A stretch of 64,000 nucleotides of DNA from Argopecten irradians (lineage: Eukaryota > Mollusca > Bivalvia > Pectinida > Pectinidae). Location of the stretch: assembly GCF_041381155.1 (NCBI RefSeq), contig NC_091147.1, positions 37,202,053 to 37,266,052 of the forward strand. Reading direction: 5' to 3'. The notes below the pieces were generated by a model. That model saw only the letters and a list, made by a program, of their open reading frames with translations. It made no database searches and had not been told where the DNA came from. Below are positions 33,640-45,722 of the stretch, in pieces; position 1 is the first letter of the stretch, and each line of letters starts with the position of its first letter. The position numbers and the translations under genes are program-made.

Positions 33640-36600
33640 ATGGCGTCCGTTCTGTTTCGGACCGGTGGACGAATAGCAGAAAAAGTAAATTTTCAAGCAA
33701 CTCATCGGGTAATGCTTCACAGAATTAGCCTTAAACTATCACGACCTATATGTGTAATTTATTTATCACATATTGCAATCAATGCCAACATGGGAATCCT
33801 ACAAATTGATATTCAATTTGCAAGAAAACCTGTGTCCTTCCCAAATTGTCAAGGATCCTTGATTTGTTTACAAATGCATTTTCATGTTATGTATTTATTT
33901 TCAGTAATTTTCGTTGTATTTTTTTCGATGAACTATGCGTCAAATTAGCAACCCAGTTTTAAGTATTTAACTGATGTCAAATAATTGCCATTATACTGTA
34001 CATGTGTTATAACAGCAGAAATTCAAATATATTGCTATGATAAAATGTATCCTCAATTGACACCAGAAATTTGCATACCCCCAATTCCATAGTATGTCAT
34101 GCGATCATATCTGGTATATTATAAGGTCAAAACCGGATTGGGTACATGTTTTACGATCCATAACATTTTAAGATAAATAAAAGAAAATACTACCATGTGT
34201 TAGTTATGAAGATTTATTTGATTATTTATCGTGATGTAGATAAAATCTTGTCATATTGAAATTCGAATCTTTCCTGAAAAATGTCCACAGAAAATAGTAA
34301 CATTTCAATGGGTTCCAAGATCACTTTTCGACTCATTTTTTAATAAGAAAGTAATTATAATTAGCTCACAGCAATGACAATTTTTAAAACTAGATTCATG
34401 CCATTCAAGTTACTGTCACTAATGTTATTGTCTAAGACTACCATAGTCTTGTCAAGATTGCAGACTATTGTTTGATAGAGGTGATGTAGGCATAATTTCA
34501 ATTTTTTTTATAAATAGTTGAGACTACTGAGTCAGTCTGATTGTTGTTTACTTCAATTAGTTTAATCAATAAATGACCATATTCCTACTTACCAAGATAC
34601 CATTCAGTGTAAAAAATGATGAGGATCGTTAGACAATTTATAACAAAATGTCATGCTTCTTTTATAGGTACTTGCTGCCTTTTCACCTGCGGCATCGTGC
34701 CATCCACACCGGCAACAGAAGAGAAATCTTTCCATCCACGAGTACCTTAGTTTTGGTATTTTGAAGGATGCTGAAGTCCCCATACCTAGGTACAGAGTAT
34801 GTGGAAGTCCAGCGGATGTCCAGGATATGGCCAACGACCTGAGTAAGCAGTTGTCATAAACTAGCTGCAATATTGTAGTTCAAAAGACTTTTAGACAGAT
34901 AATGTTGTCGTCTTTAGAGCTACAATTAATGTCTATTACTGCTAATGGAGCAAAGCAATGATTATGCATATACCATTATAAAACGTTTGTTTGCATTTTT
35001 ATCGTACTTGTTTGATATCGCTTACCTACTAGGCAATAAAACTGAACCACATAAAATATCAAATTCTCATCGAGGCATTATTTTTTTACATAATACATAT
35101 GAAGGTCTTTCTGAAGAGAATTTATACAGCAAGCCCACAAATTGTGAATTTGACATCTTGTGAGCTGTACGGTAGATATTAAGAATGGTAGTTATGTTTG
35201 TTTTGGACAAAAATAATATGTTAATGCATGTATACGCATAAAATAATTGGAAACCTACAAAAAAGTATAGAAAACTATGCCCGAGTGATTTTCGGAGGCA
35301 GTGCTCCACTACGACACATAGGGACCAATTCGTACCCGGCCGAAAGGTATAGTAGGCCGGGTACGTATATTGGTTCTAGTTATAAACCTATTCTTAGCAT
35401 TTTCATGTTGTGTTGATATCATTGTTTGTGATGCATTAATGATTACAATTTGCATACTCGACTTGCAATTGACATTACTCAATGTTATGATCGAAAGTGG
35501 ACTATCATACTCGTTTTAAACTGTAATCGTTATTTGATCGTAGAGGCATAGCGTGTCTCAAGGGAGGTAATGTGGTAGGTTCCCAGTCCAATTATTTTCA
35601 AGTTTAAACATATACATAGTAAATAGTATGATCAGGATTAATAAAACAGGATTTAAAGTTTGAGTTTACGAGGTTCAGATGAATCATACGTAAACATCAA
35701 AACAGTCTTACAAGTCAGCTGTTAAGATTAAACTATGTAATATAGTTAGGAAATTTAAAATCAGTCTTAGTCTTTAATCTTTTTTGTTACTTTTCAGTCA
35801 AGGCCACAGGAGCGCCCGATGTGGTCGTTAAGGCACAAGTGTTAAGTGGCGGACGAGGAAAGGGTCACTTCACCAGTGGACTTCAGGGCGGAGTCAAGAT
35901 ATGTTTCTCGTGAGTTTTAATACTGTATTCGACGAAATAAGCACTCCATACAAGACAGTGTGAATGTTAGAAGTTCTATTGAGATTTTTAGTGCGAGCGT
36001 ACTCGCACTATTATTTTCCTTGTTGAGTGTAGAGTCTGTGTACATCCGCTATGTGCAGATTCCACCTGTGCACGCGTTACCGGAAGTCAGTGTCTTCTAC
36101 CTTTTAATAGATTTCGCCGTGATTTAGTGACACCAACCTTTCAAAAACATATACTAAGATACACTTGTCAGCGATAATCTACTATAAATTATCCCTGTGA
36201 CCACAGACCGCATTTGCTGCAGTTCTCATAAATATTTATAAAATGACACAGCCTTGCATAAGAGGAACAGAATAAAAACAAAACATTATAGAATATCAGT
36301 CTGAGTGTCTGAGCTTTAGATCTAATGTATCCCAGAAAGGCGTTCAAGCATGGCACAGGTAAGTCACCACGTGCACAGAGACTGGACAGTGTTCTATTTT
36401 GAACAGCGAAACAAGTCTGTCATATCAATATCAATATGATAATAAAAAAGGCACTTCTATGTAACAAACAACACACTTAACAAAGTTAAAAATAATTTCA
36501 CATTTAAAGTTCTGATGAAGTAAAGGAAAATATTTATTACAATACACCAAGGGCATTAAACATCTCCTTGCAATAGTCCCAAGGATAATGAGCGAAAGTG

Positions 36601-39600
36601 CTACATACACCTGTTGCCGAGGATGATTTCATACTGGAAATAAAGGTCAGGAAGAAGTTAGCGAGCACTTCATGTCTAACAGACATATTTCTAGTTTTAG
36701 AATTTTTATCAAAGTGAAATTTTTGAGAAATAATTTGGTTTGTACCATGAGCAGAGATACAGGTCTTTGATTTTTACTGACGACTTTAGTTGTCAGTTAG
36801 GTGCAATATTGTAGCTCAAAAGACTTTTTGACCGATAATGTTGTCGTCTTTTTAGTAGGCCGGGTACGTATATTCGTTCTAGTTGTCAGTGTGTAAATCA
36901 AAAACTGCTGCAAAGTGGTAGAATTTTTGTACTTATTAGAAACAAAATCTGTACATGTAGCTGAAAAAATGATTACTGTAAACCAACTTTCATTTATTTC
37001 CCATGCAATTTATTTTCACGAATTTCGCAATCCAAGCAAATTCCCGAAAAATTTATCTCAGAGAATTAATGTCAACATCATCTACTGTGATAGTAATTAT
37101 CATTCAATTATCAAATCCGCGAATATAAATCTTTGCAAACTTGTTTTGAAATGGAAATCTCAAAATTTAATAACCGCGAAAGAAATTTGGTAAACAGTAT
37201 TACAAAACGACTGACTTTGATGTGTTTTCAGAGACGAGGAAGCCAAGAAGATATCAGAACAAATGTTAGGGTACAGCCTAATCACAAAACAAGCACCACT
37301 GGGGAGGATATGTGATACAGTGATGTTGTCAGAGAGATTATACTCCAGGAGGGAGTTCTACTTCGCCATTGCCATGGAGAGGTCATTCGCTGTAAGTTCT
37401 GTACTGGGGTTTCATGAATTTAACAGATTAATCGGAATGAGCAATGCAGATCTTTTGAAAATAGTTATCAAATATATATAGTTTGAAAGACTACTGTACA
37501 TTTATTTGATGTTCATCTCGCAAAAATTACATTTTAACTATAGACTGGAATTGTGGTCTACTTCTATCTCTTCCACACAGTTTCTCGCCTTGCCATTACC
37601 TTTCATTTTAGCTCATATGTGATGTGTGGTGCTTTAATAGTTGGACATTGTTTGAACTACACCACTGCTGCTTGCCTGGCAATGAATTACAGAGTTATTT
37701 CCCTTGCAGCAAAGTGTCAATTGTGATGTACTTATTTTATGTGCAAAAATCTCCTAATTTTCTCTGAAAAATATGAAGTTTTGCTTGCAAAAACGATTTC
37801 ACATTCTATACCTACCCACAAGGGATGACTCTTAAAATACAGTGACAGAATATTCCATACTGCTATTGAAGAGGAAATGTGATGATTCAGGTAATCAAAT
37901 GAGTTGAGATGATTCCTCTGCCCTGATGTGAAATACATAATTGTATAATATTGTGTTGATATCATTCCAGGGTCCTGTGTTAGTTGGCAGTTCTCAAGGA
38001 GGTATGAATATAGAAGATGTAGCAAAGGAAAACCCAGCTGCTATACTTAAGCAGCCTGTGGACATATTTTCAGGCATTACAAATGAGATAGCAGTGAACA
38101 TGGCAGTCAACATGGGTTTTAGTCCGAACTGTGTGGACCAGGTAAGGAGAAAGACAGCAAAACAAGGCAGTAAGAAACGTAATAAAGGCAACAGGTCCAT
38201 ACTTCATAAATCAATCAGATTTGCAATTTTGTAGCTCTAAAGTTTTCTAAGACAGATAATTACGTTGCTGTACCTCAACCCCCACCCCCCCTTCCCCCAC
38301 CCCCTACCCCTCACACGGAAGTGTACTGGAATAGGGTTGTCCGTCTGTCCATTCGTCTGTCTGTCTGCAAACACAACTTTGTCCAGCGACAGACAGATAA
38401 TGATGTAATTATACCCTCCAACAACTTTGTCCGGCGAACTCCTCTTAAACTACATGACAGATTTTGATAAAATTTGTTACACAGAACCCTGACGTAAAGG
38501 GGAGTTGAGTAAACTATATAGGGATCTATAATGTTAATGGAAATGTTACTGTGCAGCGGGGGTATTAGTAGCCTGAGATACTCTGGCCCTGGTACCAGAC
38601 TTAGACATTATGACAGATAGATGTCTGGTTTAGGGCCAGAGCGCAGTAGTACTCGAAAACCTGGAATAAGCCGACACCGTTTGGTATCGGGCCAGGTATT
38701 CTCCGATTCAGACTACTAACAAAATATTACCACCGAGAATCGCCACTTACCTTGGTCTTTTCAACAAATGAATAATTTATCTACTCATAGCCATCCATTT
38801 CATCACGCATGCAAGTTCTATTGTGTCAACACAGTAGTTTCTTTTCCGCAACTTTAAATTTCCCTTGTCGTCGCCATTTTCTCATAGTATGCAAATCAAC
38901 TTTAATCTCGATGGATTGCTATGTTTGGGTAGATATGATATTCATTTGTTGTATAGACTAAGGTTAGTGGTGCTTCTCGGTGATCAGTCTGAATCGGAGA
39001 GTAAACTGGCCCGATACCAAACAGTGTCGGCTTATTCCAGGTTTTCGAGTACTACTGCGCTCTGGCCCTAAACCAGACATCTATCTGTCATAATGTCTAA
39101 GTCTGGTGTCGGGGCCAGAGTATCTCGGGCTAGGGTATTAGTTGTCCACTGAAATATATAGGGATCTGTAATGTTAATGGAAATGTTACTGTGCAGCGGG
39201 GGTATTAGATGTAAAGGGGAGTTGAGTAAACTGTATAGGGATCTGCAATGTTAATGGAAATGTTACTGTGCAGCGGGGGTATTAGATGTAAAGGGGAGTT
39301 GAGTAAACTGTATAGGGATCTGCAATGTTAATGGAAATGTTACTGTGCAGCGGGGGTATTAGTTGTCCACTGAACTATATAGGGATCTGCAATGTTAATG
39401 GAAATGTTACTGTGCAGCGGGGGTATTAGTTGTCCACTGAACTATATAGGGATCTGCAATGTTAATGGAAATGTTACTGTGCAGCGGGGGTATTAGTTGT
39501 CCACTGTGGCGACAGTTCTAGTTTAACGAGCTCCAGCATATTTGAGCAAGTCCATATATGTAACGATAAAACTTCAATTTAAGAATGAGTAAGAACTTCA

Positions 39601-42600
39601 ACTTACTACAATTTAAGAATGAGTAAGAACTTCAACTTACTACAAATTTGTGGTTATAATGTATTTTTCAATCCTCATCAAAGTTCCTCTAATATGTGTT
39701 TAACAAAGGGAGGGCTGAATTTCGTAATTTACATGCAAAAATTTCCATAGTGTTATTTTCGTAATAGATACACTTTCAGACTTTTAACAACAAAGTTTAT
39801 ACATGTACAAAATATTACATGCAGAGAAAAATTTTTGATCAGACAACCTTCGCGTAATCTATTGTGAAATTTCCCCTCATGGAAATATCAATGTTTACAG
39901 TATAACAGTAAAATAGCATTATGATTTGTTACATAGAGACTGAGTTCTGATTATTTGTTCCATTGTGATTTCTCAGGCAGCTGATATTATTGTGAAGCTC
40001 TACAATGATGTCTTCCTAAAGTATGACTCCACCCTCGTCGAGATTAACCCAATGTCGGAAGATGCCAACGGCAAAGGTAAAAAACTATTCATATGGATGA
40101 TGGTTTTAAAATTTGTTTAGATACAGTATCTTTCCTTACATTTTATGATATTTGCAAATATCATCATACAGAGTCTATCGGGGGGATTTTAAAAGTTTCT
40201 CAAAAATAATAGAATTTTGGTGTAAAATTGCTTCATGAAAGTATTCAGTAAAGAAAAATTATGGAGAACCATATATTGGTTTATCATAATGACTTGGAGA
40301 AGTGATGACAAATACATCATTTGAAAATGTATTTACATTTTCACTGCAACCTTCCTATACAACCTTACTAGATGCATTTGGCATTGTTCAGTGCATGAAC
40401 TGCCATTCGCTTATTTTGACATCATTATCATTATGACGTGAAATTTGACATGCTATTGGCTATTATTGACTTTGAAAGATAGCTGTTGAAATGGCTAGTC
40501 TCTACAAGATGATAATAAATTGTCTGTTATCATAGATGAAAAACATCTTTTTATTCTTTCATGAAATTGTTATCAAATGTAAATAAAAGCATTGAACTGC
40601 ATTCAGTTGGCAATTCGTGTACAATGAATGCAAACATGACAGCGTGATCACCATGATGAGGTTTATACCATTGTTGCAGTGTTCTGTATGGACTGTAAGC
40701 TAAACTTTGATGACAATGCTGAGTTCCGCCAAGAAAAGATTTTCAAATTGCGTGATTGGGCTCAAGAGGATAAACGCGAGGCTAAAGCTGCTGAAGCCAA
40801 CCTCAACTACATTGGACTGGACGGCAGTATCGGCTGTCTGGTCAACGGTGCTGGACTGGCAATGGCCACCATGGATATCATCAAACTTCACGGAGGCAAC
40901 CCCGCCAACTTCCTCGACGTCGGAGGTGGTGCAACCTCAAAACAAGTCACAGAAGCTTTCCGTCTGATCACCTCGGATCCAAACGTAAGATCATGTACAT
41001 CTAAACCCAAGATCATATACAGATCACTGATCTCAATGTATGATCATGAACATCCAAACCTAAAATCATGTACAACCAAAAGTAAGATCATGTACATACA
41101 AACATAAGATCATATACAGGTACAGATCACTGATCCCAATGTAAGATCACTGGTCCAAATGTAAAAGATTTTCTCGAAACAAACTTCATTAAGTTACTTC
41201 AGTCAATTTTTGTCACGTTAGTTACACAAAGAAAAAACCTTCAGTTTTTACTGAAGTTTGCGCTTTTGTTCGGAGATATCAGGGACTGATCACATATCTC
41301 AACATAAGATCATAACTTATACACTGTGACTGATCTCAAAGTAAGATCACATATAAAATCATATTATTCGTGAAATACTCTTGTGTATATGAAATGACTG
41401 CCTTACCATTATGGCAATGCTTGGCTGTGATTGACTGTAAGATCATTATGATGATGTTTGATTTGACAGGTTGACGCCATCCTAGTAAACATCTTCGGAG
41501 GTATCATGAGATGTGACGTTATTGCTCAGGGTGTAATCGCAGCAGCAGATGTCCTGAACCTCAAGATCCCAATTGTTGTAAGATTGCAAGGTACAAACAT
41601 TATATCAATATACACTCTGCAATACTCTGGTGATGGGATGGGGGGAGGGGGTACTGGCAGTACACAGTCTGTCGTCCGCAAATCTTGTCCTAAACTACAG
41701 GACCAATTTCAGTGATTCTCAACTGTATTGTTGAAGTTCATACGTAAATGTGCAACATGGTTTTATTTATTTTCTGAAAATTTTGGTTGTCATGGTAAAC
41801 AGGTCACTATACACAGATTTTTAAATTGTCCAATAACTCATCAGTCTCATCATTTCATAATCACAGTTTGCCTGGTTACCATGGAAACATAATGTTATGG
41901 AGGCTTTTGATTGGTCATGATATTGAAATATTATCTGATAGAGCTGAAATTTGCTATTGGTATATATTCCGAATTTGCATATTGCAGAGTTATCTTCACT
42001 TGCGGGTAGGTATTGATTGTGACCTCATGTAATTGCGAGCATAACGTCATACATTTCGGAGAAAACAACATGAATTGCTCCCACAAAATAATGACGTAAC
42101 GATCAATATCTGCCCGCAATGGACATAAGTCTAATATGTAAAGACAGAATAGGGATTTGAAAGGATGACAAATACAATGGTTACAGACATAAGACATTAT
42201 TTGGTACCAATGGTTACCAAACGAAAGACTTCGCAACAACATATATGCAGTTTTTGCTCTGGAGGTTTTAGACTCTTAGAGTCTAAAACATGGTCTTCAA
42301 TTAAAATATATTGTTGTAAATCTTCAATTATTACATGGAAGTTATTGATTTGGTTTGCTTTTCTTTAAATCTAGTTTTTTTAATATTTAACTCTGATAAC
42401 TGAATATGATGTAGTGTGGTTATATATGATAGTTTGTTTTATGATACAGGGACATGGGTAGAAGATGCCAAGGCCCTGATAACTGTGTATATGATGTAGT
42501 GTGGTTATATATGACAGTTTGTTTTATGATACAGGGACGAGCGGGTAGAAAATGCCAAGGCCCTGATAGCTGTGTATATGATGTAGTGTGGTTATATATG

Positions 42601-45600
42601 ACAGTTTGTTTTATGATACAGGGACATGGGTAGAAGATGCCAAGGCCCTGATAGCTGTGTATATGATGTAGTGTGGTTATATATGACGGTTTGGTTTATG
42701 ATACAGGGACGCGGGTAGAAGATGCCAAGGCCCTGATAGCTGTGTATATGATGTAGTGTGGTTATATATGATGGTTTGGTTTATGATACAGGGACGCGGG
42801 TAGAAGATGCCAAGGCCCTGATAGCTGTGTATATGATGTAGTGTGATTATATATGACGGTTTGTTGTATGATACAGGGACGCGGGTAGAAGATGCCAAGG
42901 CCCTGATAGCTGTGTATATATGATGTAGTGTGATTATATATGACGGTTTGTTGTATGATACAGGGACGCGGGTAGAAGATGCCAAGGCCCTGATAGCTGT
43001 GTATATGATGTAGTGTGGTTATATATGACGGTTTGTTTTATGATACAGGGATGCGGGTAGAAGATGCCAAGGCCCTGATAGCTGTGTATATGATGTAGTG
43101 TGGTTATATATGACGGTTTGTTGTATGATACAGGGACGCGGGTAGAAGATGCCAAGGCCCTGATAGCTGTGTATATGATGTAGTGTGTTATATATGACGG
43201 TTTGTTTGTATGATACAGGGATGCGGGTAGAAGATGCCAAGGCCCTGAAAACTGTGTATATGATGTAGTGTGGTTATATATGACGGTTTGTTTTATGATA
43301 CAGGGACGCGCGTAGAAGATGCCAAGGCCCTGATAGCTGTGTATATGATGTAGTGTGGTTATATATGACGGTTTGTTGTATGATACAGGGATGCGGGTAG
43401 AAGATGCCAAGGCCCTGATAGCTGTGTATATGATGTAGTGTGGTTATATATGACGGTTTGTTGTATGATACAGGGATGCGGGTAGAAGATGCCAAGGCCC
43501 TGATAGCTGTGTATATGATGTAGTGTGATTATATATGACGGTTTGTTGTATGATACAGGAGCGCGGGTAGAAGATGCCAAGGCCCTGATAGCTGTGTATA
43601 TGATGTAGTGTGGTTATATATGACGGTTTGTTTTATGATACAGGGATGCGGGTAGAAGATGCCAAGGCCCTGATAGCTGTGTATATGATGTAGTTATTGA
43701 CGGTGTTTTATGATGATAGAGCAGGCCTGATCTGTGTATGATGTAGTGTGTTATATGAGTTTGTTGTATGATACAGGGACGCGGGTAGAAGATGCCAAGG
43801 CCTGATAGCTGTGTATATGATGTAGTGTGGTTATATATGACGGTTTTGTATGATACAGGACGCGGTAGAAGATGCCAAGGCCCTGATAGCTGTGTATATG
43901 ATTGTAGTGTGGTTATATATGACGGTTTGTTGTATGATACAGGGATGCGGGTAGAAGATGCCAAGGCCCTGATAGCTGTGTATATGATGTAGTGTGGTTA
44001 TATATGATGGTTTGGTTTATGATACAGGGACGCGGGTAGAAGATGCCAAGGCCCTGATAGCTGTGTATATGATGTAGTGTGATTATATATGACGGTTTGT
44101 TTTATGATACAGGGATGCGGGTAGAAGATGCCAAGGCCCTGATAGCTGTGTATATGATGTAGTGTGGTTATATATGACGGTTTGGTTTATGATACAGGGA
44201 CGCGGGTAGAAGATGCCAAGGCCCTGATAGCTGTGTATATGATGTAGTGTGGTTATATATGACGGTTTGGTTTATGATACAGGGACGCGGGTAGAAGATG
44301 CCAAGGCCCTGATAGCTGTGTATATGATGTAGTGTGATTATATATGACGGTTTGTTTTATGATACAGGGATGCGGGTAGAAGATGCCAAGGCCCTGATAG
44401 CTGTGTATATGATGTAGTGTGGTTATATATGACGGTTTGGTTTATGATACAGGGACGCGGGTAGAAGATGCCAAGGCCCTGATAGCTGTGTATATGATGT
44501 AGTGTGGTTTTATATGACGGTTTGTTTTATGATACAGGGACGCGCGTAGAAGATGCCAAGGCCCTGATAGCTGTGTATATGATGTAGTGTGGTTTTATAT
44601 GACGGTTTGTTTTATGATACAGGGACGCGCGTAGAAGATGCCAAGGCCCTGATAGCTGCTAGCGACATGAAGATTATAGCCTGTGATAACTTAGACGAAG
44701 CTGCAAAAATGGTAATACTAATATAAACTTGCCTCAGGGGCTCAAAATTAGTTACCTTTGGCCCCAAATCAGTTACCTTTGGGTTCAAAATCATTTACCT
44801 TTGGCTCAAAATCAGTTACCTTTGTGCTCTACATCAATTACCTCAAGGACTCAATATCAATTACATCAGAGGCTCAAAATCAATTACATCGGAGGCTCCA
44901 AATCAATTACCTTCAGGCTAAAAAATCAGTTACCTTCAGGCTCAAAATCGATTACCTTCAGGCTAAAAAATCAGTTACCTTCAGGCTCAAAATCGATTAC
45001 CTTCAGGCTTGAAATTGGTTACCTTAAGGCTCAAAATCAATTATATTCTGGCTCAAAATTAATTATCTTGGGGGCTCAAAATCAGTTACTTTCGGGTTTA
45101 AAATAAGTTCTTTGGTCTCAATTCAATTACCTTTGGGCTCAAAATCAGTTACCTTCAGGCTCAAAATAAGTAACCTTCAGGCTCAAAATCAGTTACTTTC
45201 AGGCTCAAAATCAGTTCACTTCAGGCTCAACATCAGTTACCTTCTGGGTCAAAATCAATAAACTTCGGGCTGAAAATTAGTTAACTTCAGGCTGAAAATC
45301 AGTTACATTGGGCTCAAAATCTTTGGGCTCAACACCAGTCACCTTCGGACTCAAAATCAGTTACCTTAGGGCTCAAAATAAGTTATTCAGCCTCAAAATA
45401 ATTTACCTTCGGGCTCAAAATCAGTTGCCTTCGGGCTCAAAATCAGTTACTTCCAGGCTAAAAATCAGCTAACTTCAGGCTCAAAATCATTTACAAATAT
45501 AGTCACACAGAGCTAATACTTCCCCGATACATATCTGTATTTTATTACATTAATTCTGTGGGTGTAATAGCATTTTTTACCCATTTACGCATCTTAACTG

Positions 45601-45722
45601 GAACGACTCGACAGGACAGATAATTATATGTACTTGTTGTTTTACAGGTGGTGAAGCTGTCTTACATAGTCAGTATAGCCAAGGAAGCCGAAGTGGACGT
45701 CAAGTTTGAGTTACCTTTGTAA
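33640..45722 (+). CDS. SUCLA2: Succinate-CoA ligase, ATP-forming beta subunit, mitochondrial
   Basis: Ten exons: 33640-33708, 34668-34842, 35798-35909, 37232-37391, 37971-38141, 39977-40076, 40680-40984, 41470-41590, 44623-44711 and 45648-45722. They total 1377 nt, 458 aa, with all junctions in phase. Residues 1 to about 50 are a basic presequence for import, followed by [11 protein letters not shown], the start of the mature protein in this family. The ATP-grasp part has [14 protein letters not shown] (93-106). The ligase/CoA-binding part has [20 protein letters not shown] (305-324) and [15 protein letters not shown]. The C-terminus (MVVKLS...VDVKFELPL) follows the ATP-specific rather than the GTP-specific isoform. 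The enzyme pairs with the alpha subunit in the TCA cycle: succinyl-CoA + ADP + Pi to succinate + CoA + ATP. Length fits the family (about 460). Exon 1 has two in-phase donors (after 33684 or 33708). Introns 8 and 9 are largely minisatellite. Confidence 0.95.
33709..34667 (+). other. SUCLA2 intron 1
   Basis: AT-rich intron of 959 bp (or 983 bp if the donor after 33684 is used). The ORF running into it at 33709-33948 is read-through of exon 1 and is not conserved-looking. No repeats were recognised. Confidence 0.55.
34843..35797 (+). other. SUCLA2 intron 2, with short dispersed repeats
   Basis: Contains gcaatattgtagttcaaaag acttttagacagataatgttgtcg (34867-34913), repeated in intron 3 (36802-36850) and in weaker form in intron 5 (38221). 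Near 35318-35370 lies an inverted pair, accaattcgtacccggcc and ggccgggtacgtatattggt; the latter recurs at 36858. Confidence 0.6.
35910..37231 (+). other. SUCLA2 intron 3
   Basis: A 1.3-kb intron. It has a perfect short palindrome agtgcgagcgtactcgcact (35990-36009) and a GC-richer block to about 36420. The ggccgggtacgtatattcg repeat lies at 36858. No exon in frame with its neighbours was found. Confidence 0.5.
38440..39512. repeat. ~62-68-bp minisatellite in SUCLA2 intron 5, split by a TIR element
   Basis: Units contain tatagggatctgcaatgtta atggaaatgttactgtgcag cgggggtattag, followed by ttgtccactgaac or atgtaaaggggagttgagta. One unit precedes (38517-38569) and six follow (39160-39510) the inserted element. 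Confidence 0.85.
38569..39132. mobile_element. TIR element with ~150-bp inverted arms inside the minisatellite
   Basis: The left arm (tagcctgagatactctggcc ... tggtatcgggccaggtattc tccgattcagac) returns inverted at 38984-39132 (gtctgaatcggagagtaaac ... ggccagagtatctcgggcta). Flanking ggtattag occurs on both sides and may be the target duplication, but that string is also part of the repeat unit. The central 260 bp contains no meaningful ORF. Confidence 0.85.
40077..40679 (+). other. SUCLA2 intron 6
   Basis: A 603-bp AT-rich intron; nothing recognised. Confidence 0.5.
40985..41469 (+). other. SUCLA2 intron 7 with short imperfect repeats
   Basis: The intron opens with a run of aagatcatgtacat.caaacc variants (40986-41160) that continue the exon-end wording gatcc.aacgtaagatcat. 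This is a small degenerate array derived from around the exon 7 donor: ctgatctcaatgtatgatca and ctgatcccaatgtaagatca resemble gatcacctcggatccaaacg taagatcat. The true donor is the first gtaaga at 40985. Confidence 0.55.
41968..42152. mobile_element. Short palindromic element, copy 3 (SUCLA2 intron 8)
   Basis: Left tttgcatattgcagagttat and right acataagtctaatatgtaaa are inverted, with inner gcgggtaggtattgattg and caatatctgcccgca also inverted. Same family as 18350 and 19045. Confidence 0.7.
42440..44622 (+). repeat. 85-bp array of SUCLA2 exon-9 5' fragments with splice acceptors
   Basis: About 26 head-to-tail units, period 85 bp. Each contains tttatgatacag (acceptor) followed by about 37 nt nearly identical to the start of exon 9 (ggacgcgggtagaagatgcc aaggccctgatagctg). 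These run into a non-exonic tail, tgtatatgatgtagtgtggt tatatatgacggtttg. One unit near 43700-43745 is degraded. The array ends exactly at the real exon 9 acceptor (44622), whose exon carries on with ctagcgacatgaag. Using any decoy acceptor would read [15 protein letters not shown] then stop. Confidence 0.95.
44730..45495 (+). repeat. ~20-22-bp minisatellite in SUCLA2 intron 9
   Basis: About 35 imperfect units of ggctcaaaatcagttacctt c, starting 20 bp after the exon 9 donor. ORFs through it (44729-45106) are repeat-derived. Confidence 0.9.

Noticed and set aside
36350..36366. ATGGCACAG|gtaagt as an alternative SUCLA2 first exon
   Set aside because: Splicing to exon 4 would be out of frame and would skip the ATP-grasp part.
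42677..43964. Minus-strand ORFs with repeated [15 protein letters not shown]
   Set aside because: Translations of the 85-bp SUCLA2 array; no gene features.
44729..45106. 125-codon ORF after SUCLA2 exon 9
   Set aside because: Translation of the 20-22-bp minisatellite in intron 9.
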